A DNA stretch of 64,000 bases from Flavobacterium luteolum (GTDB lineage: Bacteria > Bacteroidota > Bacteroidia > Flavobacteriales > Flavobacteriaceae). The position numbers and the translations under genes are program-made. Of this stretch, positions 18,397 to 27,585 are shown piece by piece (position 1 is the first letter of the stretch; every line of letters starts with the position of its first letter). The stretch is from NCBI RefSeq assembly GCF_027111275.1, contig NZ_CP114286.1, forward strand, positions 4,760,501-4,824,500, written 5' to 3'. The notes below the pieces were generated by a model. The model was not told the DNA's origin. It was given only the letters and a program-made list of their open reading frames with translations, and ran no database searches.

Positions 18397-18479
18397 TGGA
18401 GAGTAAGGGACTCGAACCCTTGAAACCCAAAGGTTTTACCGAGTATCAATCGGCTACATTACCACTCTGTCAACTCCGG
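18397..18479 (-). tRNA. Class II tRNA-like gene with anticodon GAU
   Basis: The minus strand folds as a tRNA with a long variable arm. D stem ACA/TGT with loop GAGTGGTAA; anticodon stem GCCGA/TCGGT with loop TTGATAC (anticodon GAU, reading AUC Ile); variable arm AAACC/GGTTT; T stem AAGGG/CCCTT with loop TTCGAGT. The acceptor stem CCGGAGT/ACTCTCC pairs in five positions (one a wobble) but not in the first two. The long arm and D loop look like tRNA-Ser, while the anticodon is Ile-type. A terminator follows. It could be a working odd tRNA or a decayed tRNA-Ser carried by the island. Confidence 0.65.
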
Positions 18480-18729
18480 AAAAAATTAATTTTATTTTTT
18501 TTCGGAAATGATAAGCTTTACAATATTACTTACAATTTTTTTTATTTCCTATTTTTAAAATGCTGATTTTCCGTGCTCTTTTGTAAAGTTGCTCCAAACT
18601 TATTCAAACCTGCAAACAAATAGAACAATAAAGCTGGAAATTTGTATTTTTTTAAAGATAAAGTTCAGGTCTTTTTACGTATTGCATCCTCAGGAACTCT
18701 TAGTATCTTGCTGCTTTATATCAAATAGT

Positions 18730-21700
18730 ATGGCGCAAAAAATTGGAAGAAATGATCTTTGTCCCTGTGGATCCGGGAAAAAAAATAAAAGATGCCACAA
18801 TATTGACAGACTGGCGGATATTCCCGCCTCTCAAAATAGGCCATTACAAATGGAAACCTATGTAAAGGAATATGACTCACATGCAGTTATGAACGAGATT
18901 ATAGGTTTGCAGCTTATGGCTGAAAATCACGGAAAAAATATACGTATTGAAGAAATAGCAGTGCTGGCGGTCAAAAGCCTAGGCAACGGCAAACCGGGAG
19001 ACAAAGCAGCACTTGGAAAAATATTGCAGAGGGAATATACGGCCCACTCAATGGAAGATCCTGCTGAGAACCTTTTTACCGAAAATGTCGTATTTTTCCA
19101 TGGGAACCATATAGCATTTCCAGGGATTGCAGCACATGCTGCTGACATCTTCCTTAGTTTCAGCCAGGTCATTTTTAACTCAGGAACTGTGTTCCCCCAG
19201 GAATTCACCGATGTGGTCTATCAGGGAATCAGTCTACTACTGGAGCTGGGAGACAAGCTAGCACATAAGGCAGGCCTAAGGGGAAACATGGAAGCTATTA
19301 GATCAGGAGGCAGAATGGAGGTTTGTGGTCTTCAGACCGATTTTTCTATTTCTGAGCAGGAACTGGAGGAACTTTGCCGTAAGATCCATGTTAATCCCAA
19401 AATTATAAATCAGTTTATTTTGGACGGTGATGCCTCTTTGGACGCAGATGACTCGTCAATGATGCCGCTGCTTTTTTATCCCATAACCCATCATAACGGA
19501 CGCTATTATTTTACCCTCATATCAAATCAGCTTAATGCCATAAATGAATTTATACTTAGAACAGCCTTAAAGTTTGGATGTCAGGAACTTTTTTTAAAGT
19601 CATATCGCCAAGAGCTTTGGAGGCATATCCGCGCTGCGTGTGCAGAGATGCAATGGAGAGAAACAGACATAAAATTGGACGTTTTCCCTGATGCCAATTC
19701 TCCTAAAGAAGCAATTTACTCATTTGATTACAACAGGCTAGGATATGTGACTCTCGATACTCCACTGAGCATTCCAGACGCCTTGGTAAATATTGGATCT
19801 GAAATGCATCCGCCAAAAATGGATGATAGACTGAGCAAGGCAGCAAATTTGATTTTAGATGATCAAAGCAGACAGGACTGCCAAATGCTTTCCCTACAGC
19901 TTACAGATTCCTGCGGGCGCACCAGAATGGGAAGATTTATGAAGCCGCGGGATAGGGAATACAGGCTGACGTTCAATGTTCATGATTTTCTAAATCTTTC
20001 GAAAGGCGAAGACTGGGAAAAGCAAAGTTTATGGAAGTTTGCAAAAGCATTGGCTAAATTTCAGAGCAAAACACAAACTATGGTGGGTGCGGTAGAATTG
20101 TACAGCCTCTATAAGCATAAAAGCTCAGGATTTTATTTTTCGGATGATAGAATGCCGGACTTTCTTGCTGTGCCTCCTGGCGAGGGAAGCGATCTTATAA
20201 GGGAATCCAAAATGAAACAGAATTATCATGCGTCTTCTTTCTTGAATAATGGAATGCTGGGATTTTTACCTGTGGTATCTTGCGGGGATTTTGCTCCGAT
20301 TTACAAGCCAATCAGTCATATAGGGTATTTTATTGAGTCATTGGAAAGTTTCCGTTCCCCTATCTGGATGACCAGCTATCAGGTTAAGGATTATGCTATG
20401 GCAGGTATTGTGCGACTTTATACCCACGCCTTGTCATTCTGGCTGGACCAGATGAAGCCGGGACTTGAATCCGTTTTAGATCCGCTTTTGGAGCTGCCCA
20501 TTGAAATAAAGCTAGAACTTGACCCGGTCTTATTCAGTTCAATGACCTCCAAAGAGCTTTCGGAAGTTCCAAAACAGGAGTACGGGGCATCCTTCGCAGA
20601 TAATGTGCTTACCTTCAGCATTCCGGGATCGTCGATGCTCTCCTTTACAGGCGCGGATAATGAAGGCGAGCGGGAACTCATGCGTCATACATTAAAAAGT
20701 TTCCGTCTTTTGGGAGCTGCGCTTGAAGATTCCACAATAGAGGAAATTCTTAATAAGTTTGTGCCTTTGGGCCAGGCTAAGATGATGCTTTTTTTTGATA
20801 CCCAGGAGAATCTTATGATTGATAGGAGATGGCTCATGATGCCACTGCTTTTATCTGATGCGGAAATGGAAATGCTTTTGGACCAGCTTCCTGTTTGGAT
20901 ATCAGAGCGTATGGAAATACCGGAGCGAATTGCCTCCCGTGAGGATAAAAAACAGCTCTTCAACGTAGGCACTATAGTTCTTATTGAAAAACTGAAGGAA
21001 GAAATTTCAAGGTATGAAAATTCGGCACTGCTTAAGCTGCTGCTGAACCTTCATGAGTCTATCGTGCAAAAGAGGGAGTATGAAAAAACAATAATCCCTG
21101 CCCAGCTAATCTGCTTTGGAAATAAGCAGGGCAAGCTGGATGCAATACGTGAGGATGGACGGATGCTGGTGCGAACGTCGGTATCGCTTCGCAATCTAAT
21201 AGAGTTCGTTGCTGCACAGCCTGTAAAAGGACTATTCATTCCTTCTCTGGACGACGTGGACAGACTCCTTGCGCTCATGAACGAGATAACCTCTTTTGGT
21301 ATGATGAGCGATGCTATTCATTTTAATATGGATGATCCTGAGGTAGGCATCCTGCCTTCAGGCAGAATTGGATTTGTTTCAAATCTTTTTTCTGAAAAGA
21401 TGGAGCCTTTCAGTTTGGCGAATGCCAAAGCTGACATCGACAGCAAATTGGAAGATTTTGAAGGGCGGTTTTCTATTTACCAGCCTGCAGATGCAGGTGA
21501 AATACCAGTAGAAGTTCAGGAATATATAAATAGACATGATGCAGCGTTCCTAGCAGATTGGGAGGTAAGCTGGAGCAGCCTGAATAAAATTACATATTAT
21601 GCATCAAACTTTTGCATCGAAAAGGAATCTTCCGTAATCACTATGCGTGAATCGGATTTTATTGAACGACTTGTAAATGATGCGGCTATTCCTTATGCTG

Positions 21701-22464
21701 AGGCACTGGCAGGAATCGAAAAACTTGTGCTATCTCCTCGCGATTCCTTTTTAAAAGCTACTGACGGCTATTCCAGTAATGAGGTGTTTCCCTGGAAGTA
21801 CAACAGGGAATTCAGCCTGACCAGAAGGCCTTTTGTAAGGCATTTTAATGACGCCGGTGACACTATGCTGTCATGGGGTTTTAGAAGCGCTGCCGCTGCA
21901 AGGTACCAGTTTGACTTTCTATTGCGAGGCGCGAGGCTGACGAATGGAGGAGAGCAAATTACAAAGCTTATTAGTGAATATGCCGATCAAAGAGGGACTG
22001 AATTCAGAAATGTTATACATGACTGGGCGGCACAGCAGGAAGGTTTTGAGGTTATTGAGTACGAAGTTACTATAAAACCGGGGGGGACGCTTAATGCCCA
22101 GAAATCTTATGGAGATGTGGATGTTTTTGCGTTTCACAGACCTTCGGGAACAGTTTTCAGTCTGGAATGCAAGAATACAAGTCAGGCTAAAAACATTCAT
22201 GAGATGAAAACCGAAATGGACCGTTATCTTGGAAGAGACGGCAAAAAAGGGATGGTACACAAACATTTGGAACGTCACGAGTGGCTTAATGCAAACTTGG
22301 GGCAGGTTCAGAAACTTGTAAAGTTTGAGGGCGAACTCATTGTAAAGTCATTTATGATCTCTTCCCAAGTAGTACCTACTCCTTATATCCGCGCAGGAGA
22401 ACTTCCAATGCCAATTGTGGCATTTCCCGATTTAAAGCGGGAAGGTGTTAGCCTTTTGTTTTGA
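18730..22464 (+). CDS. SEC-C / PD-(D/E)XK nuclease-like protein
   Basis: I take the ATG at 18730 (1244 residues) because the SEC-C motif starts right there; the open frame upstream to 18589 is unlike protein. SEC-C zinc motif: NDLCPCGSGKKNKRCH (C11, C13, C22, H23). The long middle is not recognised. The C-terminal region has a restriction-endonuclease-like core: RGTEFRNVIHDW, then D1129/D1131 in YGDVDVFAF and E1146-C-K1148 in FSLECKN. That fits D...ExK of PD-(D/E)XK nucleases. No signal peptide or membrane helices. It stands 130 bases upstream of an ATPase/HNH pair in the same direction, so the three may form one system. The SEC-C end may bind a zinc-dependent partner; this is inference. Confidence 0.75.
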   Translation: MAQKIGRNDLCPCGSGKKNKRCHNIDRLADIPASQNRPLQMETYVKEYDSHAVMNEIIGLQLMAENHGKNIRIEEIAVLAVKSLGNGKPGDKAALGKILQREYTAHSMEDPAENLFTENVVFFHGNHIAFPGIAAHAADIFLSFSQVIFNSGTVFPQEFTDVVYQGISLLLELGDKLAHKAGLRGNMEAIRSGGRMEVCGLQTDFSISEQELEELCRKIHVNPKIINQFILDGDASLDADDSSMMPLLFYPITHHNGRYYFTLISNQLNAINEFILRTALKFGCQELFLKSYRQELWRHIRAACAEMQWRETDIKLDVFPDANSPKEAIYSFDYNRLGYVTLDTPLSIPDALVNIGSEMHPPKMDDRLSKAANLILDDQSRQDCQMLSLQLTDSCGRTRMGRFMKPRDREYRLTFNVHDFLNLSKGEDWEKQSLWKFAKALAKFQSKTQTMVGAVELYSLYKHKSSGFYFSDDRMPDFLAVPPGEGSDLIRESKMKQNYHASSFLNNGMLGFLPVVSCGDFAPIYKPISHIGYFIESLESFRSPIWMTSYQVKDYAMAGIVRLYTHALSFWLDQMKPGLESVLDPLLELPIEIKLELDPVLFSSMTSKELSEVPKQEYGASFADNVLTFSIPGSSMLSFTGADNEGERELMRHTLKSFRLLGAALEDSTIEEILNKFVPLGQAKMMLFFDTQENLMIDRRWLMMPLLLSDAEMEMLLDQLPVWISERMEIPERIASREDKKQLFNVGTIVLIEKLKEEISRYENSALLKLLLNLHESIVQKREYEKTIIPAQLICFGNKQGKLDAIREDGRMLVRTSVSLRNLIEFVAAQPVKGLFIPSLDDVDRLLALMNEITSFGMMSDAIHFNMDDPEVGILPSGRIGFVSNLFSEKMEPFSLANAKADIDSKLEDFEGRFSIYQPADAGEIPVEVQEYINRHDAAFLADWEVSWSSLNKITYYASNFCIEKESSVITMRESDFIERLVNDAAIPYAEALAGIEKLVLSPRDSFLKATDGYSSNEVFPWKYNREFSLTRRPFVRHFNDAGDTMLSWGFRSAAAARYQFDFLLRGARLTNGGEQITKLISEYADQRGTEFRNVIHDWAAQQEGFEVIEYEVTIKPGGTLNAQKSYGDVDVFAFHRPSGTVFSLECKNTSQAKNIHEMKTEMDRYLGRDGKKGMVHKHLERHEWLNANLGQVQKLVKFEGELIVKSFMISSQVVPTPYIRAGELPMPIVAFPDLKREGVSLLF

Positions 22465-22594
22465 TATGCGATGAGGGGGATGAAGAATAAGAATTTATTT
22501 TGGGTAAAGCTTTCACTTGATAACGTGATTTAGATAAGACTGAGACAGTGCAAGTAGAATAGTTTAATGTTTTTGATTGTTTACTTTATAATAT

Positions 22595-24769
22595 ATGAGT
22601 TTTAGATTATTAGGCATCAGGCCACTTGATGGCTGCGAAGATATTTTTTTAAAAAATTTGGAACCTTTTAGAGTTTATCCGCTCTATAATGATTATGAAT
22701 TTGTTTTTGAAAACAGCAAAGACATTGACAGCTCTGTAACAGCGATTAAGCATCTTTCAGGGTCGGTACCAGACCATTTTTATGATGTAGGGCCTCTTCA
22801 GATAAGCATTTCTGCGGTTGTTGGAAAAAACGGCAGTGGAAAAAGCAGCCTCATGGAGCTTTTTTTCTGGTCAATAAACAATTTTGCAACTAATTTCCTT
22901 TTCAATTCCCACGACGCAGGAACTCCTGATAAAAGTATCACTGCAAATTTGATATATGTAGAAGGTGTTCATACGGAGTTTTACTTTTCTGTTCCCAATT
23001 ATGAATTCAATGCAAAAGACAGCCAAAGTTTAAAAGATGGCGAAAATTTGGGGACTGCTTTAGATTATTATAAGGTTCGTACCGGTGGTATGAAGGGTGA
23101 GGAGGGGAATTTTGAAGCTTTCAAAATGATAAATGGCTCTTTTGTATTGTGTGATAAAAATTCTTTTGGGCTGCGGGACTTATTTTATAATGAAGTTGTA
23201 AATTATTCTCATTATGCATATAACAGTAAGGAAGTAGGGCGCTGGCTCGATAGACTTTTCCATAAAAATGATTCCTATCAGACACCTTTGGTATTGAATC
23301 CAATGCGTACTGATGGAAATTTTGATATTAATACTGAAAACGATCTGCTTCGCCAGCGTCTTCTTACCAACCTGCTTCGCCCGTCGGTTCAGGGAGCAGC
23401 TGATTTCCGCAAGTTTGGAGATAATCTTGAAGCGCATCATCTTTCTTTAAAGCTGAAACCTGAAAAGACATATTTCGAATATGGATATGACAAAAGAAAA
23501 GATAGGCCTTATAAAATTGAACTTCAAATTTTTGATATCCTTGGGCTGACTGACAAGGTGCCAGAGTTTCTTCTCCGTATCTACAGCGGAGGTACAAAAA
23601 TAGAGCTTAACAAAGAAAGGCCTTACTTTAATGAGGTACGCAGTTATATACTCTATAAAATAATCAGCATATCGGAGAAATATACAGAGTACAAACACTA
23701 TTTTAACTTTTTCAGGCAGGTTCATGGACTTTGCAAAACAGAGAAAGACGGAACCATCTCTAGCCCTTCTAAAAGTAAGTTAAGGCTGGCAGGAGAATTC
23801 CCTTATAAATTGCTGGAAGACCTAATCGGGGACAATAGCCACATCACTTTTAAATTAAAGCAGAGCCTAAATTACCTTTTAATTGATTCAATAAATTATC
23901 CAATAGAAAAAGCAATTAATATTGAAGATCTTTCAAAGAAGATTTCAGAGGCAGGATCCGAAAAAAGGCTAATTGAATTAGTTACGCCGCCTATATTTAA
24001 AATTGATATTATACTTCGTTCAACTAAAGGGAAACAGACAAAGGATATCATACTGGAGCGATTGAGCTCAGGAGAAAAGCAGCTTATCTATTCTGTTAGT
24101 TCGATACTGTACCATCTATTCAACCTTGATTCGGTTTCAGATAATAAAGTCCAGTACAAACATATTAATCTGGTACTTGAAGAAATAGAATTATATTTTC
24201 ATCCAGAATACCAGAAACAATATATCGATTTTTTAAGAAAAAGTATTGGAAGGCTTGGATTGGAAATGATCAAGGCCATAAATATTATTTTAGTGACCCA
24301 TTCTCCTTTTATTCTTTCTGATATTCCTAAAAACAATATTCTCTATATTGATGTAGATGATGATAGTGGTTTCTCTACAAGGCTTGATCCCTTTAAAAAG
24401 AAATCCTTCGGGGCTAATATATCGGATCTTTTAGCAGACAGCTTTTTTATAAAGGATGGCTTGGTTGGTAATTTTGCCAAGGAAAAAATTAATCTGGTTC
24501 TAAGCTGGCTTCAAAAGGAGGCCCGACAGTCAGTAAAAACCGAGTTTTTATTTGAAGAGACACAAATAGAATTTCCTCAATTCGAGTCCAGAGTAAAAGA
24601 GCAGGAGTATTATACAAAAATTATTGAGCTTATTGATGAGCCATTGGTGAAGCAGAAACTCAAATCAATGTATCTTGAATTTGTAAAAGACGATAGGAAG
24701 GCCAATAAACTCGAAATAGAGAGACTTAAAAGAGTTATAGTTGAATTAGAACAGAAACACAATGCTTAG
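22595..24769 (+). CDS. SMC-like AAA ATPase, partner of HNH nuclease
   Basis: A 724-residue ABC/SMC-type ATPase. Walker A is GKNGSGKS (77-84), the ABC signature is RLSSGEKQ (about 490-497), Walker B is LVLEEIELYFHPE (about 526-538) and the H-switch is VTHSPFIL (about 567-574). The insert between Walker A and signature is mostly helical, and the C-terminal end has a coiled-coil-like Lys/Glu-rich tail. The family includes OLD-like and PtuA (Septu) ATPases in defence systems. Its stop overlaps the start of the HNH gene by 8 bases, a sign of translational coupling. Compared with known PtuA proteins it has an unusual N-terminal 60 residues. Confidence 0.85.
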   Translation: MSFRLLGIRPLDGCEDIFLKNLEPFRVYPLYNDYEFVFENSKDIDSSVTAIKHLSGSVPDHFYDVGPLQISISAVVGKNGSGKSSLMELFFWSINNFATNFLFNSHDAGTPDKSITANLIYVEGVHTEFYFSVPNYEFNAKDSQSLKDGENLGTALDYYKVRTGGMKGEEGNFEAFKMINGSFVLCDKNSFGLRDLFYNEVVNYSHYAYNSKEVGRWLDRLFHKNDSYQTPLVLNPMRTDGNFDINTENDLLRQRLLTNLLRPSVQGAADFRKFGDNLEAHHLSLKLKPEKTYFEYGYDKRKDRPYKIELQIFDILGLTDKVPEFLLRIYSGGTKIELNKERPYFNEVRSYILYKIISISEKYTEYKHYFNFFRQVHGLCKTEKDGTISSPSKSKLRLAGEFPYKLLEDLIGDNSHITFKLKQSLNYLLIDSINYPIEKAINIEDLSKKISEAGSEKRLIELVTPPIFKIDIILRSTKGKQTKDIILERLSSGEKQLIYSVSSILYHLFNLDSVSDNKVQYKHINLVLEEIELYFHPEYQKQYIDFLRKSIGRLGLEMIKAINIILVTHSPFILSDIPKNNILYIDVDDDSGFSTRLDPFKKKSFGANISDLLADSFFIKDGLVGNFAKEKINLVLSWLQKEARQSVKTEFLFEETQIEFPQFESRVKEQEYYTKIIELIDEPLVKQKLKSMYLEFVKDDRKANKLEIERLKRVIVELEQKHNA

Positions 24770-25787
24770 TATCAATTTTGGAAAAGTCCATGAGCATTGC
24801 GAACTTTACTCTCATGGTGGAACAGTGGGCGGAACTGAGCTTAAAGGCATGTTCCACTGGGTTGGAAAAAGGATTGAAAAGTATCTTTCCGATGATATTT
24901 TGAATTCTGATCCACAGGCTGACCGTGCCGATCTTCTAACATTACGAGATTTGCTAACACCGCAAGAAATCATGAATATTCTGAACTGCTTGCCGCAGGA
25001 TATGCTTGACAAAAGCAGTGAGTATGGTCCATATAACCAAACTGTAATTTCCTATACCAATGCCAAAGGTACTCGCCGCACAGCGGATATACTGCCATTG
25101 CTGTTCAATTACAAGGCATTTCGCGAACATAAAGATACAATTTACAATGGCTTTACACTGGCCAGTCAGCTTGGAATTTCATGTTGTCCTTACTGCAATC
25201 GGAATTATACCACCACCCATCAGACCTATTTTATTCAGAAGAACGGGAATTCGGTTCAAAAAAGAGTCTATCCCGAATTTGATCATTTTTATGCACAGGC
25301 GGATCATCCGGTTTTAGGAGTTTCATTTTACAACCTTATACCAAGCTGCACAATATGCAATACCCATTACAAGAATAACAGGGATTCATCGGCGCTGTTT
25401 CATCCATATACCCTTAATGATCCCGAAGCGTTTAAGTTTCATGGCTTTCCAAAAGATGTTGCCTCTTTGTATGGTGCAGGAAACGAAATTTCCCTTAGTT
25501 TTAGATATAACTGTGATCCTGCCACAGAAACGAGACTTCGCAGTTCTCATGAGTTTTTTGGCATCAAGGATATTTATGACAAGTGCCATGGCGATTTGGT
25601 CAAGGATATAATTTATAAGAAGCTGGCTTTCGGCGAGCGCTACATGCATGAATTATCCAGGACCTATGGAATTGGTTTTGAGGATTCCTATCGAATCGTC
25701 TTTGAAACCCATTTTGAGAATGAAAACGTTAATATGAGGCCTTTTGCAAAACTTAAAAAAGATATATTCGAAAATAAGGATCTGTAG
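24762..25787 (+). CDS. HNH endonuclease, PtuB-like partner
   Basis: A 341-residue protein with an HNH/zinc-finger nuclease core: CCPYCNRNY (C142, C145), then EFDHFYAQ (D174, H175), then YNLIPSCTICNTHYKNN (C196, C199, N200). The two CxxC pairs would hold zinc and the DH...N set would be catalytic. The start overlaps the ATPase stop. The ATPase-HNH order matches Septu (PtuA-PtuB), but this protein is longer than typical PtuB, with N-terminal (1-130) and C-terminal (210-341) extensions. Probable DNA or RNA cleaving effector under control of the ATPase. Confidence 0.85.
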   Translation: MLSINFGKVHEHCELYSHGGTVGGTELKGMFHWVGKRIEKYLSDDILNSDPQADRADLLTLRDLLTPQEIMNILNCLPQDMLDKSSEYGPYNQTVISYTNAKGTRRTADILPLLFNYKAFREHKDTIYNGFTLASQLGISCCPYCNRNYTTTHQTYFIQKNGNSVQKRVYPEFDHFYAQADHPVLGVSFYNLIPSCTICNTHYKNNRDSSALFHPYTLNDPEAFKFHGFPKDVASLYGAGNEISLSFRYNCDPATETRLRSSHEFFGIKDIYDKCHGDLVKDIIYKKLAFGERYMHELSRTYGIGFEDSYRIVFETHFENENVNMRPFAKLKKDIFENKDL

Positions 25788-25878
25788 GATTTTTGCGTTT
25801 TCATGAAATTATTGCCTGTAAATTGTACAGTTATGCAGATTGATATGTTCCGTTGGATTTAAAATTTAAAAAAAAAAA

Positions 25879-25911
25879 AACATTATTTACAAGGAAATAA
25901 TGTTTTTTTAA
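25879..25911. terminator. Bidirectional terminator
   Basis: AACATTATTT pairs with AAATAATGTT across a 6-base loop, with an A run before it and a T run after it. It lies between the converging HNH gene and peptidase gene and can serve both. Confidence 0.75.
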
Positions 25912-25969
25912 TTGATTTCTTTTTGAGAGTTCTTAATTCGTGACGGCTGTTTATCCAGACGAGTTGTCG

Positions 25970-26953
25970 TTAAATATTTTTCAGTTGCTTAAACTCTTCT
26001 AGGAATTTATAAAATAAGTCTTTGTAATTTTCAGGTTGTGAAAATGAAAAACCGAATTTTTCTTTTTGATTGAAAAACTGCAGAGTCAAAGAGGCAATGC
26101 CCCACATGTGGCTTAATTCGTTAAGATTGTAATTTTCAAGAACCGTTTTCATTCTGTCGTCTTTATCTGGATGGGTCGGGCTTTGAATTGCCTTGCCAAA
26201 ATACAGTAATGAAGCTGTCGCAATAATTGAACCCAAAACCACCATGGATTCAGTGTTGTTTCCATTGATGCTTTTTTTCAAAATGTTTGTGGCTGTTTGG
26301 TCGGCATCTTTCTCTCTTTCTTTGATTGCTGGATAATTAGCAGGAATATATGGCAAGAAATTGTCAAGATGTCTATGGCTCACGTGAGCCAATTCATGGG
26401 CTAATATAAAACTGATTGCGTTTAAAAATATGCCATTGGTCTTCTCAATGTATTCTTTTGTTTCAGGAGTTATATTTGTCGGACTGGGAAGAGCAGAAGG
26501 CCATGGTTTATATTCTTTTATCAGTGATAGTCCATAAAGGAACAATTCTCTTGCACTTTTTTGCGGTTCGGCTGAAAAATCTGCAGCTCCATTGTATGTG
26601 TTTGAATGTGTGGGAGTAATGATTGCATAGTCATAAATAACCCACATGGCATATGATATGCTCCATAAATAACCTAAAAAAACTTCATGCAGTTCAATGG
26701 TCTTAGTTCCAAAACTGTCCTTAATAACACGAGGTGTTTGTGCAATTAATTTCATTTTATAATTGATGGGATCGTACGCCTCATAGAGTATTGGCCTGTC
26801 GTTTATGTGGTATACAATACCTCTGTTTAAACCGTGGTTGGCCACCAAAAAATTTACAAATGCAAAATACTCAGTTGAGTGATTTTCCATCCAGCCGATA
26901 ATATCGCTTTCAAGAATATTTATTGGTAGAAACCCTTTTGGAATATATGTCAT
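25970..26953 (-). CDS. HEXXH metallopeptidase, possibly Lit/U49-like
   Basis: A 327-residue protein with a clear zinc-protease motif HELAH (186-190) in SFILAHELAHVSHRH, and a downstream acidic cluster EREKDADQT (214-218) that could give the third ligand. A short hydrophobic stretch follows (GSIIATASLLYFG). No signal peptide. The motif layout resembles peptidase U49, the family of the E. coli phage-exclusion protease Lit, and less so M48; I cannot decide from the sequence. Its place inside a set of defence-like genes favours a phage-exclusion role. Convergent with the HNH gene. Confidence 0.65.
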   Translation of the reverse strand: MTYIPKGFLPINILESDIIGWMENHSTEYFAFVNFLVANHGLNRGIVYHINDRPILYEAYDPINYKMKLIAQTPRVIKDSFGTKTIELHEVFLGYLWSISYAMWVIYDYAIITPTHSNTYNGAADFSAEPQKSARELFLYGLSLIKEYKPWPSALPSPTNITPETKEYIEKTNGIFLNAISFILAHELAHVSHRHLDNFLPYIPANYPAIKEREKDADQTATNILKKSINGNNTESMVVLGSIIATASLLYFGKAIQSPTHPDKDDRMKTVLENYNLNELSHMWGIASLTLQFFNQKEKFGFSFSQPENYKDLFYKFLEEFKQLKNI

Positions 26954-27144
26954 GATTATATTTTTTAGAAGTTGATTTTATGTTTTGCACTTTCGAAGTC
27001 GGCTAGGGGTCGCAGCCAACTAATTTATAACAGCCATTTAATGACGCTAATCCATCTTTTTTTCGCTGTTTTTTTGCATTACAAAGCTTTTCGTAGCGAA
27101 TATAGGAATAATTTCCACATCTTTTTTGTCGTGCAGAAGTAACT

Positions 27145-27528
27145 GTGACTAAATATCTGGTTGCTTCTATAATACTGAGACAATTGAAAAACAGAGGGAT
27201 CTATGAGGGCCAGGATGTACTGACCCAGAAGGAGTATGACCATATCATCAGGAATGAAATAATGGGTAATTCCGAGAAGCTAATAATCATGCTCAGTAGA
27301 ATGGAATGGAAAAGCAGGAAAGCGCAGGGGGTACAAGGAGAAGCATTACAACTTAAAATTTATATCAATAAAAATAATATGAATCTAATATTTAGGACTG
27401 CAGGAGCGGAAGACTTGTCTGAAATCATCAGCCTTCTGGCTGATGATGAACTCGGGCAGAGCAAGGAGGATTTCAGGCTTCCAATTCCCGAAGCGTACAT
27501 AGGCGAAACAGAAAATTTATTTAAATAG
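27145..27528 (+). CDS. Hypothetical protein of 127 residues
   Basis: Not recognised. The only start in frame is a GTG at 27145, since a stop lies at 27109. The protein is mostly helical and starts TKYLVASIILRQLKNRGI, an N-terminal helix, followed by KEYDHIIRNEI. The second half is acidic (LADDELGQSKED). No signal peptide. It is located 57 bases upstream of the beta-helical membrane protein gene in the same direction and may share its transcript. Confidence 0.55.
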   Translation: MTKYLVASIILRQLKNRGIYEGQDVLTQKEYDHIIRNEIMGNSEKLIIMLSRMEWKSRKAQGVQGEALQLKIYINKNNMNLIFRTAGAEDLSEIISLLADDELGQSKEDFRLPIPEAYIGETENLFK

Positions 27529-27585
27529 CAAAATAGATTATTATTTTAGCACATTCAAAAGCTTAATTTTTTTCAAATTAGTAAA

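Noticed and set aside
22595..25787. Assigning the ATPase/HNH pair firmly to Septu
   Set aside because: Motifs and order fit, but both proteins are longer than the usual PtuA/PtuB and an extra upstream gene may belong; only profile searches can decide.
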